From Alphaproteobacteria bacterium (GTDB lineage: Bacteria; Pseudomonadota; Alphaproteobacteria; Rhodobacterales; Rhodobacteraceae): a stretch of 5,710 nt of DNA. Numbering within the stretch: the stretch's first letter is position 1; each line of letters begins with the position of its first letter. The notes beneath the pieces are model-generated. The model had not been told where the DNA came from. It searched no databases and saw nothing but the letters and a program-made list of their open reading frames with translations. The stretch is from contig RFKM01000378.1 in NCBI GenBank assembly GCA_003694465.1, forward strand, positions 1 through 5,710, given 5' to 3'. The position numbers and the translations under genes were made by a program. Shown here one piece after another: positions 1 to 5,710 of the stretch.

Positions 1-226
1 GTCCGAACCCCTGCGCGAAACCGGACGGGGGCGTACGGTGCCGCGCAGCTACATCCGCTGTGCTGCCGACAGGACGATCCCGCCGGAATACCAGGCCCAG
101 ATGGCCGCGGGGTTCGACCCGGAGGATGTATATACGCTGCCGTATGGTCACTCCCCCTTCCTGGTCGCGCCGGACCGGCTGGCCACGATACTGGGCGAGA
201 TTGCCCGCAATGGAGAGAGCCGATGA
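1..226 (+). CDS. Alpha/beta hydrolase, C-terminal part (5' end outside window)
   Basis: The open frame enters from the left edge (first full codon at base 2) and ends with TGA at 224-226, giving about 74 residues. They look like the last part of an alpha/beta-hydrolase of the small esterase type. PRSYIRCAADRTIPPEYQ carries the usual acid-residue segment (strand, then Asp, then a proline-rich 'IPP' turn). LPYGHSPFLVAPDRLATIL carries the catalytic histidine in the GHSPFL motif, followed by the final helix. The nucleophile region lies outside the window, so neither substrate nor full length can be given. GTG at 38 is only an internal valine. The stop overlaps the next start codon (ATGA at 223-226), so the hydrolase and the dehydrogenase are probably translated in a coupled way and may act on the same compound. 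The family call is fairly safe; the role is unknown. Confidence 0.8.
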   Translation, partial: SEPLRETGRGRTVPRSYIRCAADRTIPPEYQAQMAAGFDPEDVYTLPYGHSPFLVAPDRLATILGEIARNGESR

Positions 227-1353
227 AAGAGATCCGCGCCGCAGTGCTGCACGACTTCAACGCCCCGCTCGAAATCGAGACCGTCCGGCTGCGCGGGCCG
301 GAGGCGGGGGAGGTGGAGGTCGATATCGCTGCGGTGGCGATCTGCGGTTCGGACATCTCCTATCTCGAAGGCGGGTTCCCGACGCCCCTGCCTGCGGTCT
401 TCGGCCACGAGGCGGCCGGGCGGGTGCGCGCTCTCGGCCCGGGGGTGCGCGGCCTTGCGGTGGGCGATCGGGTGGTGGTCACGCTGATCCGCGCCTGCGG
501 CAGCTGCCCGTCGTGCCGGAATGCCCATCCGGCGATCTGCGAAGCCCCGGCCAGCCCCGAGCGCACGCCGCTTGCGCTTCCTGACGGCACGCCGCTTGCG
601 CAGGGGCTTCAGGTCGGCGGCTTTGCCGAGGCGGTCGTCGTCGATCAGAGCCAGGTGGTGCGCATCCCCGATTTCGTGCCGATGCCCTCGGCGGCGCTTC
701 TGGCCTGCGGGGTGATCACCGGGGTTGGATCGGCGGTGAACGTGGCGCGCATCCGCCCCGGCGAGGCGGTGGCGGTGATCGGCGCCGGCGGGGTGGGGCT
801 CAATGCCATACAGGGCGCCCGGATCGCCGGGGCGAGGCGGATCGTCGCCATCGACACGAGCTCCGAAAAGCTCGACGCGGCCCGCGCCTTCGGGGCGAGT
901 GACGGGGTTTCGGCCCGCGAGGCAAAACCGTGGTCGGCGGCGAAGGCGCTCAATGGCGGGCGCGGATTCGACGTGGTTCTCGTCGCGGTCGGCAGCGCGC
1001 CGGCCTATGAGGCGGCGCCGCGCTACCTTGCCCCCGGCGGGCGGATGGTGATGGTCGGCCTGCCCCATGCCTCTGAAAATGCGCGCTATTCGCCGCTGGG
1101 AATGGCCTATGCCGGGCAGTCGATCCTGGGCTCGATGATGGGCGACGCGGTGATCGGGCGCGACATTCCGTGGCTCATCGAGATGTATCGGCAGGGGCGG
1201 TTGCAGCTTGACGAACTGGTTTCGGCCACATGGCCGCTCGACGAGATCAATGCCGCCCTCGCCGCGACGCGGGAGGGCAGGGGGCGGCGCAATGTCGTGG
1301 TGATCGGCGATGCGCCGGGCAGCGGAGTTGTGCCGGCGGCCAAGGCGCGCTAA
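223..1353 (+). CDS. Zinc-dependent medium-chain alcohol dehydrogenase (MDR family)
   Basis: A complete 376-residue protein, normal length for a zinc-containing medium-chain dehydrogenase that oxidises an alcohol or reduces an aldehyde with NAD(H), presumably in the cytoplasm. Visible residues are the catalytic zinc ligands C41 (in CGSD), H62 with E63 (GHE) and C162; a structural-zinc set C92, C95, C98 and C106; and the nucleotide-binding turn GAGGVG at 187-192. D211 at the end of the next strand suggests NAD rather than NADP. The C-terminal layout (GSMMGD, then a DIPWLIEMY-like segment, then GRGRRNVVVIG) resembles class III-like bacterial alcohol dehydrogenases, but the glutathione-dependent enzyme cannot be claimed. 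The start at 223 is backed by a GGAG sequence at 212-215 with 7 bases of spacing. It overlaps the upstream hydrolase gene by 4 bases, so a shared pathway is likely. The substrate is unknown. Confidence 0.9.
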   Translation: MKEIRAAVLHDFNAPLEIETVRLRGPEAGEVEVDIAAVAICGSDISYLEGGFPTPLPAVFGHEAAGRVRALGPGVRGLAVGDRVVVTLIRACGSCPSCRNAHPAICEAPASPERTPLALPDGTPLAQGLQVGGFAEAVVVDQSQVVRIPDFVPMPSAALLACGVITGVGSAVNVARIRPGEAVAVIGAGGVGLNAIQGARIAGARRIVAIDTSSEKLDAARAFGASDGVSAREAKPWSAAKALNGGRGFDVVLVAVGSAPAYEAAPRYLAPGGRMVMVGLPHASENARYSPLGMAYAGQSILGSMMGDAVIGRDIPWLIEMYRQGRLQLDELVSATWPLDEINAALAATREGRGRRNVVVIGDAPGSGVVPAAKAR

Positions 1354-1384
1354 GAGCCGGGCAGAGGCAACATCGGGGGCGGGC

Positions 1385-2680
1385 ATGTACCGGGTCTGGA
1401 ATTTCGTCAGCAATTATTCGCTGTTGCTGATCGTTGGCGCGGCACTGGCGCTGATATGGGCCAATACCGACCCGCTGGCCTATCACCATTTCGTCGAGCA
1501 CCCGCTGTGGTTCAACGACTGGATCGGCAACGCCGTCGCGGACTGGGAAAAGTCTTACGGGCACGGTGGCGCCGGCGTCGAGGTGGGCGATTTCGCGCGC
1601 GTCGTCACCGTGCATTACCTCGTGAACGACATGCTCATGGCCTTCTTCTTTGCCATCGCCGCAAAGGAAGTCTGGGAAGCGGTGATCCTGAAGAACGGCT
1701 CGCTGCGCGGGCGCAAGGCGGCAACGCCCCTGATCGCCACGGCGGGGGGGATGCTCGGCCCGGTCGTCGTCTATCTCGGTCTGGCGATGCTGCTGGGCTC
1801 GGACACGTTCGATGCGGTCAAGCATGGCTGGGCCATCCCCACCGCGACCGACATCGCCTTTTCCTACCTCGTGGGCCGGGTGGTGTTCGGCGCCGGGCAC
1901 CCGGCGGTGCGCTTCCTCCTGCTGCTGGCGATTGCCGACGATGCCGGCGGGCTGATCATCCTTGCCATCTTCTACCCGACGGGCGACATCACGCCGGTCT
2001 GGCTGCTCCTGTCTTTCGGCGCGGCGCTGGTCGCCTTCCTGCTGTTCAACTGGCTGCCGCTCCGCCTCGACCGCGGGCAGATGCATAAGCCGGTCTCGAC
2101 ATGGGTGCGCCGGCACCTTGGCGTCTGGCCCTATGCCATTGCCGGGGTGGTCAGCTGGTTCGGCTTCTCGCAGTCGGGGATCCACCCGGCGCTGGGGCTC
2201 TTGCCCATCGTGCCGGCAATTCCCCATGCCGACCGCGCCTTCGGTCTTTTCGCCGAGGCCGAGCGCTACCTGACCGACCTGCTGAACGTCATCGAGCACC
2301 ATCTGAAAAACCCCGTCGAGGTCGTGCTGCTGCTGTTCGGGCTGACCAATGCCGGCGTCGAGCTCAGCGCGATCAGCGAGCCGACATGGCTGGTGCTGGG
2401 CGGTCTGCTGATCGGCAAGCCGGTGGGGATCTTCCTTCTTGGCTGGTTCGCCGCGCGGGTGCTGCGGCTGGGCCTGCCCGCGGGCATGCGCACCGCCGAT
2501 CTCGTCGTGGTCGGGGCGGTCGCGGCCATCGGCTTTACCGTGGCGCTGTTCGTCGCCTCGGTGGCCTTCGAGCCGGGCGCGGTGCAGGACGCGGCGAAGA
2601 TGGGGGCGCTTATGAGCTTTGGCGCGGCGATCATGGCGATCGCATTCGGGATCATTTTCCGGGTCGAGAAGAAGCGCTGA
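1385..2680 (+). CDS. nhaA: Na+/H+ antiporter, NhaA family
   Basis: A 431-residue, strongly hydrophobic inner-membrane protein, longer than the ~390 residues of E. coli NhaA. NhaA exchanges Na+ (or Li+) for protons to control internal sodium and pH. Family hallmarks are VNDMLMAFFF (D82, matching E. coli D65), IPTATDIAF at 151-159 (D156, matching D133), LAIADDAG at 181-188 (the ion-binding pair D185/D186, matching D163/D164), SGIHPAL at 264-270, TNAGVEL at 321-327 and IGKPVGI at 343-349 (K345, matching K300). The loop between the first membrane span and D82 is ~15-20 residues longer than in E. coli. The start at 1385 was chosen because an earlier ATG at 1310 would add 25 basic residues overlapping the dehydrogenase; no strong Shine-Dalgarno sequence is visible, only G-rich bases at 1375-1383. 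The gap to the dehydrogenase is 31 bases without an obvious terminator, so read-through is possible. Confidence 0.93.
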   Translation: MYRVWNFVSNYSLLLIVGAALALIWANTDPLAYHHFVEHPLWFNDWIGNAVADWEKSYGHGGAGVEVGDFARVVTVHYLVNDMLMAFFFAIAAKEVWEAVILKNGSLRGRKAATPLIATAGGMLGPVVVYLGLAMLLGSDTFDAVKHGWAIPTATDIAFSYLVGRVVFGAGHPAVRFLLLLAIADDAGGLIILAIFYPTGDITPVWLLLSFGAALVAFLLFNWLPLRLDRGQMHKPVSTWVRRHLGVWPYAIAGVVSWFGFSQSGIHPALGLLPIVPAIPHADRAFGLFAEAERYLTDLLNVIEHHLKNPVEVVLLLFGLTNAGVELSAISEPTWLVLGGLLIGKPVGIFLLGWFAARVLRLGLPAGMRTADLVVVGAVAAIGFTVALFVASVAFEPGAVQDAAKMGALMSFGAAIMAIAFGIIFRVEKKR

Positions 2681-2681
2681 G

Positions 2682-2713
2682 GCGTCGGGGTCGCGGCCCG
2701 TTGGCGACGACGC
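2682..2713 (+). other. GC-rich hairpin just after nhaA
   Basis: GCGTCG at 2682-2687 can pair with CGACGC at 2708-2713, with GGG (2688-2690) and CCC (2697-2699) able to pair inside. It starts one base after the nhaA stop codon. No run of T follows, so this is not a standard intrinsic terminator. It may mark a Rho-dependent end, stabilise the mRNA 3' end, or be chance in GC-rich DNA. Confidence 0.3.
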
Positions 2714-2735
2714 GAGGGCGGGAAATGTTCTCTGA

Positions 2736-2755
2736 GGGGCGACAATTTGCGCCCC
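2736..2755 (+). terminator. Possible weak terminator hairpin between nhaA and the capsule operon
   Basis: GGGGCG at 2736-2741 pairs perfectly with CGCCCC at 2750-2755 around an 8-base AT-rich loop. The nearest T-rich stretch (TTATTT at 2765-2770) starts 9 bases after the stem, which is far for an intrinsic terminator. Its place between two functionally unrelated units supports a role in separating transcription, but this is a weak call. Confidence 0.35.
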
Positions 2756-2787
2756 AGGCGGCCATTATTTCGCCACACTCACCGTGA

Positions 2788-2808
2788 ATCCATTGAATTT
2801 CAATGGAT
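2788..2808. promoter_or_regulatory. Perfect 21-bp palindrome, likely operator of the capsule operon
   Basis: ATCCATTGAA (2788-2797) and TTCAATGGAT (2799-2808) are exact reverse complements around a single central T. The repeat is AT-rich within GC-rich DNA and overlaps the predicted -35 hexamer at 2793-2798. It sits 106 bases before the first capsule gene. This is what one expects of a binding site for a dimeric repressor blocking the promoter. No T-run follows, so terminator function is unlikely. I do not recognise the cognate regulator; it does not look like a textbook LuxR-type box. Confidence 0.6.
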
Positions 2809-2822
2809 GGGGCCGACATAAT
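2793..2822 (+). promoter_or_regulatory. Sigma70-like promoter for the capsule genes
   Basis: TTGAAT at 2793-2798 (four of six matches to the -35 consensus) and CATAAT at 2817-2822 (five of six matches to the -10 consensus) are separated by 18 bases. The predicted transcription start is near 2829. The -35 lies within the perfect palindrome, which suggests repression. This is the only convincing promoter seen in the intergenic region, and it points toward the kpsT-like gene with a leader of about 85 bases. Confidence 0.55.
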
Positions 2823-2831
2823 ACCGCCAGA

Positions 2832-2918
2832 ATGGGCCTGTATTTCGATGATGTTAAGAAAGCTCGGCTAAACGGGCAGGCAGAAGTCGGGCAAGACCCG
2901 GGGCACATGGGCAGATGA
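2832..2918 (+). CDS. Possible 28-residue leader ORF overlapping the kpsT start
   Basis: An ATG at 2832 opens a frame of 28 codons (beginning MGLYFDDVKKARLNGQ) that ends with TGA at 2916-2918. The stop overlaps the ATG of the export ATPase gene as ATGA, a typical arrangement for translational coupling. The ATG lies only about three bases after the predicted transcription start, so it would be translated leaderless or nearly so. Against it: no Shine-Dalgarno sequence, no recognised family, and several codons (CTA, AGA, GTT, GCT) that are uncommon in the neighbouring genes. It may be a real leader peptide that helps ribosomes reach the weakly marked ATPase start, or a chance frame. Confidence 0.3.
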   Translation: MGLYFDDVKKARLNGQAEVGQDPGHMGR

Positions 2919-3574
2919 TCGAGTTCAAGAACGTCAGCAAATCCTTCTGGACGGGGCAGCGCCGCAAGGTGATCCTCGAGAAGGCGTCGTTTCGGGTCGA
3001 GCTTGGCAACAGCCTCGGGATTCTCGCCCCGAACGGCTCGGGCAAGACCACGATCATCAACATGATGGCCGGTCTCGAAAAGCCCGACGAGGGCCAGATC
3101 ATCAAGACCTGCCGTGTCTCGTTCCCGCTCGGCTTCATGGGCGGGGTGGTGAGCAAGCTCTCGGCCAAGGAAAACGCCCGCTACATCGCCCGGCTCTACG
3201 GGCTCGACCCGGATTATATCGAGGCCTATACGCGCTGGCTCTGCGGGCTCGAGGAATATTACGACTTTCCCGTCGGCACCTATTCGGCGGGTATGCGCGC
3301 GCGGTTCAATTTCTCGCTGCTTCTTGCGCTCGATTTCGATATCTATCTGATCGACGAGGGCATGCCGCAGACCACCGATGCCGAATTCAACCGCAAGGCG
3401 GGCAACGTGCTCAAGGAGCGCCTGCAGAACGCGACGGTGGTGATCGTGAGCCACCAGGCGAAGACGATCGAGAAATTCGCCCGGAGCGCCGCCGTCCTGC
3501 GCGACGGGAAGCTGCACATGTTCGACACCTTGGAAGAAGCGAAACAGCTCTATGACTACCAAACCCAAGGCTAA
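2915..3574 (+). CDS. kpsT: Capsular polysaccharide export ABC transporter ATPase (KpsT/CtrD/BexA type)
   Basis: A 219-residue ATPase, the usual length for KpsT. With the membrane protein KpsM it would drive capsule polysaccharide across the inner membrane. Seen in order: an N-terminal MIEFKNVSKSFWTG segment typical of this family; Walker A APNGSGKTT at 38-46 with K44; SFPLGFMGGVV at 69-79, the family's version of the Q-loop region; signature-like YSAGM at 123-127; Walker B FDIYLIDE at 141-148 with D147 and catalytic E148; and the switch histidine H180 in VSHQ. Two departures stand out: alanine instead of glycine opens Walker A, and no glutamine is present where KpsT proteins have GGFQ. The start at 2915 has no good Shine-Dalgarno sequence; translation may depend on the short upstream frame. 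The 3' end overlaps the next gene by 23 bases. Regulation is probably through the palindrome at 2788-2808. Confidence 0.92.
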   Translation: MIEFKNVSKSFWTGQRRKVILEKASFRVELGNSLGILAPNGSGKTTIINMMAGLEKPDEGQIIKTCRVSFPLGFMGGVVSKLSAKENARYIARLYGLDPDYIEAYTRWLCGLEEYYDFPVGTYSAGMRARFNFSLLLALDFDIYLIDEGMPQTTDAEFNRKAGNVLKERLQNATVVIVSHQAKTIEKFARSAAVLRDGKLHMFDTLEEAKQLYDYQTQG

Positions 3575-5258
3575 GAAGTTCCGCATCCGGCGCTCGCCGA
3601 CGATGGCCGCCGCCGCCCAGGCCGGTGCCACCGGCGCTTCGGCCGGGGGGGCACCCGCCGCGTCGGGCGAAGCGGCGCGCCCGGCGAGCCAGACGCCAAG
3701 AGCGCGCAGCCTCAATCCGCTCGAAGAGAGCATGGCCGGCGGCACCGAAGACGGCTTTCCCGAAGAAGGGTTTGCAACCGCGGGGCGCGACGGTGAAGCC
3801 GGGAAGGCCTCGCAGTCGGTCGAGCAGGAACTGGCGGCGATCCGCAAGGAGGGGCTGACCGGCCGCCAGCTTCGCATGGCCCGACGGCTCGCCCAGAAGC
3901 ACGGCTTGCCGGCGACGTCCGATTACGACGCGGTGCGCCTGCTTCGGCGCGCCGGGATCGATCCGTTCCTGCGGGCCAACATGCTGCAGCTGGTCACCGC
4001 AGACGGCGCCCCCCTTCAGCCCGATGACAAGGCCGACGGCGTCAAGCTTCCGCAAACCGTCTCGCCGGGCCAAAAGCTGCCGGCCGAGCCGGCGCTCGAC
4101 GCGGCCGAACGCGCGCGCGCCGTCATGGAAATCCAGCAGGACATCGCCCGCCGACGCCGCCGCCGGACGCTGCTCCTGCTCACGCGGCTGGCCTTCTTCG
4201 TGTTCCTGCCGACGCTTCTGGCGGGCTACTATTTCTACGTCATCGCCACGCCGATGTACGAGACGCGCTCGGAATTCGTGATCCAGAAGGCGGAGGCGGC
4301 GAGTTCGGGCCTCGGCTCGCTCTTCGCCGGCTCCGGTCTGGCCACGAGCCAGGATTCGATCACCGTGCAGAGTTACCTCACGTCGCGTGATGCGATGCTG
4401 CGGCTCGATGCCGAACTGGGCTTCAAGAAGCATTTCCAGAACCCGGCGATCGACCCGATCCAGCGCCTGCCCGCCGATGCCTCGAACGAGGAGGCCTTCA
4501 AGCTCTACAAGCGCAACGTCAAGATCGGTTTCGACCCGACCGAGGGCATCATCAAGATGGCCGTCGTCGCGGCGAGCCCGGAAATGTCGCAGAAATTCTC
4601 CGAGGCGCTCATCCGCTACGCCGAGGAGCGGGTCGACAATCTCACCGCGCGCCTGCGCGAAGACCAGATGGCCGGGGCGAAAAAGAGCTACGAAGACGCC
4701 GAGCGCAAGCGCGCCGAGGCGCAGGCGCGGGTTCTCGCACTGCAGGAAAAACTCGGCGTCTATGACCCGACGACCGAGGCAAGCTCGCTTGCCGGGCAGA
4801 TTTCGGGCTTCGAATCGACCCTGCGTCAGAAACAGCTCGAACTGCAGCAGCTGCTTGACAACCCGCGGCCGAACAAGGCGCGGGTGGACGGGGTGCGCGG
4901 CGACATCCGGCGCCTCGAGGCGCTGATCGCCGACCTGCGCAGCAAGCTCACCGAGTCGGGGGGCACGGCCTCGGGCGAAAGCCTTGCCCAGATCACCGGG
5001 CAGCTGGCCGTCGCGCGGGCCGATCTGGAAACCCGCAACGCCCTTTTGCAAGCCGCCCTCGAGCAGCTGGAATCGGCGCGGATCGAGGCCAACAAGCAAA
5101 CCCGCTACCTGTCGCTGGGGGTGAAGCCTGTCGCCCCCGACAAGCCGACCTACCCGAAGGCCTTCGAAAACACGGTTCTGAGCTTCCTGATCTTCTCTGG
5201 CATCTACCTGATGATCTCGATCACCGGCTCGATCCTGCGCGAACAGATCATGGGCTGA
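3552..5258 (+). CDS. kpsE: Capsule export inner-membrane/periplasmic protein, KpsE/BexC/CtrB type, with long N-terminal extension
   Basis: This 568-residue protein matches the KpsE layout from about residue 200. There is a first membrane span near 207-231, a tyrosine-rich exit ([17 protein letters not shown]), a periplasmic domain, long charged helices likely to form coiled coil (about 365-515), a [15 protein letters not shown] segment at 524-538 and a second span near 541-562 ending in ILREQIMG. Such proteins link the inner-membrane ABC transporter to the outer-membrane exporter. Typical KpsE is ~380 residues; the excess is an N-terminal cytoplasmic region. It has a basic start (1-15), an Ala/Gly/Pro-rich low-complexity stretch (18-85) and a compact helical module (about 91-150, containing [20 protein letters not shown]). 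A strongly basic RRRRRR run precedes the first span. Third-position GC remains high through the extension, so it is truly coding. The start at 3552 lies within kpsT, implying translational coupling; no strong Shine-Dalgarno sequence is seen. Confidence 0.9.
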   Translation: MTTKPKAKKFRIRRSPTMAAAAQAGATGASAGGAPAASGEAARPASQTPRARSLNPLEESMAGGTEDGFPEEGFATAGRDGEAGKASQSVEQELAAIRKEGLTGRQLRMARRLAQKHGLPATSDYDAVRLLRRAGIDPFLRANMLQLVTADGAPLQPDDKADGVKLPQTVSPGQKLPAEPALDAAERARAVMEIQQDIARRRRRRTLLLLTRLAFFVFLPTLLAGYYFYVIATPMYETRSEFVIQKAEAASSGLGSLFAGSGLATSQDSITVQSYLTSRDAMLRLDAELGFKKHFQNPAIDPIQRLPADASNEEAFKLYKRNVKIGFDPTEGIIKMAVVAASPEMSQKFSEALIRYAEERVDNLTARLREDQMAGAKKSYEDAERKRAEAQARVLALQEKLGVYDPTTEASSLAGQISGFESTLRQKQLELQQLLDNPRPNKARVDGVRGDIRRLEALIADLRSKLTESGGTASGESLAQITGQLAVARADLETRNALLQAALEQLESARIEANKQTRYLSLGVKPVAPDKPTYPKAFENTVLSFLIFSGIYLMISITGSILREQIMG

Positions 5259-5260
5259 CG

Positions 5261-5710
5261 ATGGCGGCGCGCCTTCTGAAGATCGGCGGCGTCAGTGTCG
5301 GCAACCGCGCGCCGCTGACGGTGATCGCCGGCCCCTGCCAGATCGAAACGCTCGACGGCGCGCTGGCGATCGCCGAAGTCCTGCAAGAGGCCTGCGCCCG
5401 GGCCGGGCTGGGGTTCATCTTCAAGGCCTCCTTCGACAAGGCCAACCGCACCGCGCTCGAAAGCCCCCGCGGGCCGGGCCTCGCGGCGGGGCTCGAGATG
5501 CTGGACGGGGTCCGGCGTCGGCTCGGCGTGCCGGTCCTGACCGACATTCACCTGCCCGAACAGGCCGGGGCGGTGGCGGAAGTCGCCGACGTCTTGCAAA
5601 TCCCCGCCTTCCTGTGCCGGCAGACCGATCTTCTCGTCGCCGCGGGGCAGACGGGCCGGGCCGTGAACATCAAGAAGGGCCAGTTCCTCGCGCCGTGGGA
5701 CATGAAGAAC
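5261..5710 (+). CDS. kdsA: 3-deoxy-8-phosphooctulonate (Kdo-8-P) synthase, N-terminal part (3' end outside window)
   Basis: The frame is open from ATG 5261 to the window end (150 codons, roughly half of the usual ~280). KdsA condenses phosphoenolpyruvate with arabinose-5-phosphate to give Kdo-8-phosphate in the cytoplasm. Conserved segments are IAGPCQIET (22-30), [11 protein letters not shown] (57-67), [34 protein letters not shown] and LAPWDMKN at the very end. C26 in the GPC motif marks the metal-dependent class, like the Aquifex enzyme; the E. coli-type metal-independent enzyme has asparagine there. The LCRQTDLL and APWD wording also fits that class. The gene starts 2 bases after the kpsE stop, without a clear Shine-Dalgarno sequence, so translation is probably coupled. 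Its position supports supply of Kdo for the linker of a KpsMT-type capsule, though it could equally serve lipopolysaccharide. Confidence 0.95.
   Translation, partial: MAARLLKIGGVSVGNRAPLTVIAGPCQIETLDGALAIAEVLQEACARAGLGFIFKASFDKANRTALESPRGPGLAAGLEMLDGVRRRLGVPVLTDIHLPEQAGAVAEVADVLQIPAFLCRQTDLLVAAGQTGRAVNIKKGQFLAPWDMKN

Noticed and set aside
1310..1384. Earlier ATG (1310) as the nhaA start
   Set aside because: It would overlap the dehydrogenase by 44 bases and add a basic, non-homologous-looking 25-residue leader. The methionine at 1385 directly precedes the typical NhaA beginning.
148..1413. Long minus-strand open frame opposite the dehydrogenase
   Set aside because: It is rich in Arg, His, Pro and Asp and resembles no family. 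It is the usual mirror frame of a high-GC gene whose + strand product has all catalytic motifs.
2266..2778. Minus-strand frame crossing the nhaA end and the intergenic region
   Set aside because: Low-complexity Ala/Thr/Ser/Pro-rich product with no recognisable family, lying antisense to the conserved C-terminal half of NhaA.
2788..2808. Palindrome as a LuxR-type box or as an intrinsic terminator
   Set aside because: The sequence lacks the usual CTG/CAG-type half-site pattern of lux boxes, and no T-run follows it; operator function remains the better reading without naming a regulator.
2888..2900. Small hairpin CGGG-CAAGA-CCCG just before kpsT
   Set aside because: Only four base pairs; too weak to call a riboswitch or translation control element.
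3411..5099. 562-codon minus-strand open frame opposite kpsT/kpsE
   Set aside because: Its composition is that of an antisense shadow (Arg, Gly, Leu, Ala with no recognisable motif), and the + strand KpsE has clear membrane spans and family segments.

Overview
The window is GC-rich, tightly packed DNA with every supported gene on the + strand. Codon choice favours G or C at third positions, and the protein families point to an alphaproteobacterium, most likely of the Rhodobacterales; that placement is inference from recognisable family features, not from a search. I see no rRNA, tRNA, CRISPR array, insertion sequence or phage gene.

Left part (1-2680): the tail of an alpha/beta hydrolase overlaps by ATGA a complete zinc-dependent medium-chain alcohol dehydrogenase. 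After a 31-base gap comes a complete NhaA-type Na+/H+ antiporter. The hydrolase and dehydrogenase look like a coupled metabolic pair of unknown substrate. nhaA follows on the same strand and may be read from the same transcript, although its job is ion and pH homeostasis.

Middle (2681-2914): the only sizeable non-coding stretch, 234 bases and visibly more AT-rich at its centre. It holds two GC-rich hairpins after nhaA, a perfect 21-bp palindrome (10-bp arms) overlapping the -35 of a good sigma70-like promoter, and a possible 28-codon leader ORF whose stop overlaps the next start codon as ATGA. I read it as the boundary between the nhaA unit and a regulated capsule operon.

Right part (2915-5710): three tightly linked genes for ABC-transporter-dependent (group 2-like) capsule export and its Kdo supply. 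They are a KpsT-type export ATPase, a KpsE-type polysaccharide co-polymerase/export protein with an unusual ~200-residue N-terminal extension, and the first 150 codons of kdsA (Kdo-8-phosphate synthase, of the metal-dependent class), which is cut by the window end. The genes overlap by 23 bases and are then separated by 2 bases, so they are surely co-transcribed. KpsT powers export, KpsE spans inner membrane and periplasm, and KdsA makes the precursor of Kdo, the sugar that links such capsules to their lipid anchor. The expected membrane partner KpsM is not between them and must lie downstream or elsewhere.

Nothing here is a clearly undescribed system. The best leads are the palindrome/promoter/leader arrangement, the long KpsE extension, the non-canonical KpsT motifs and the altered pH-sensor region of NhaA.
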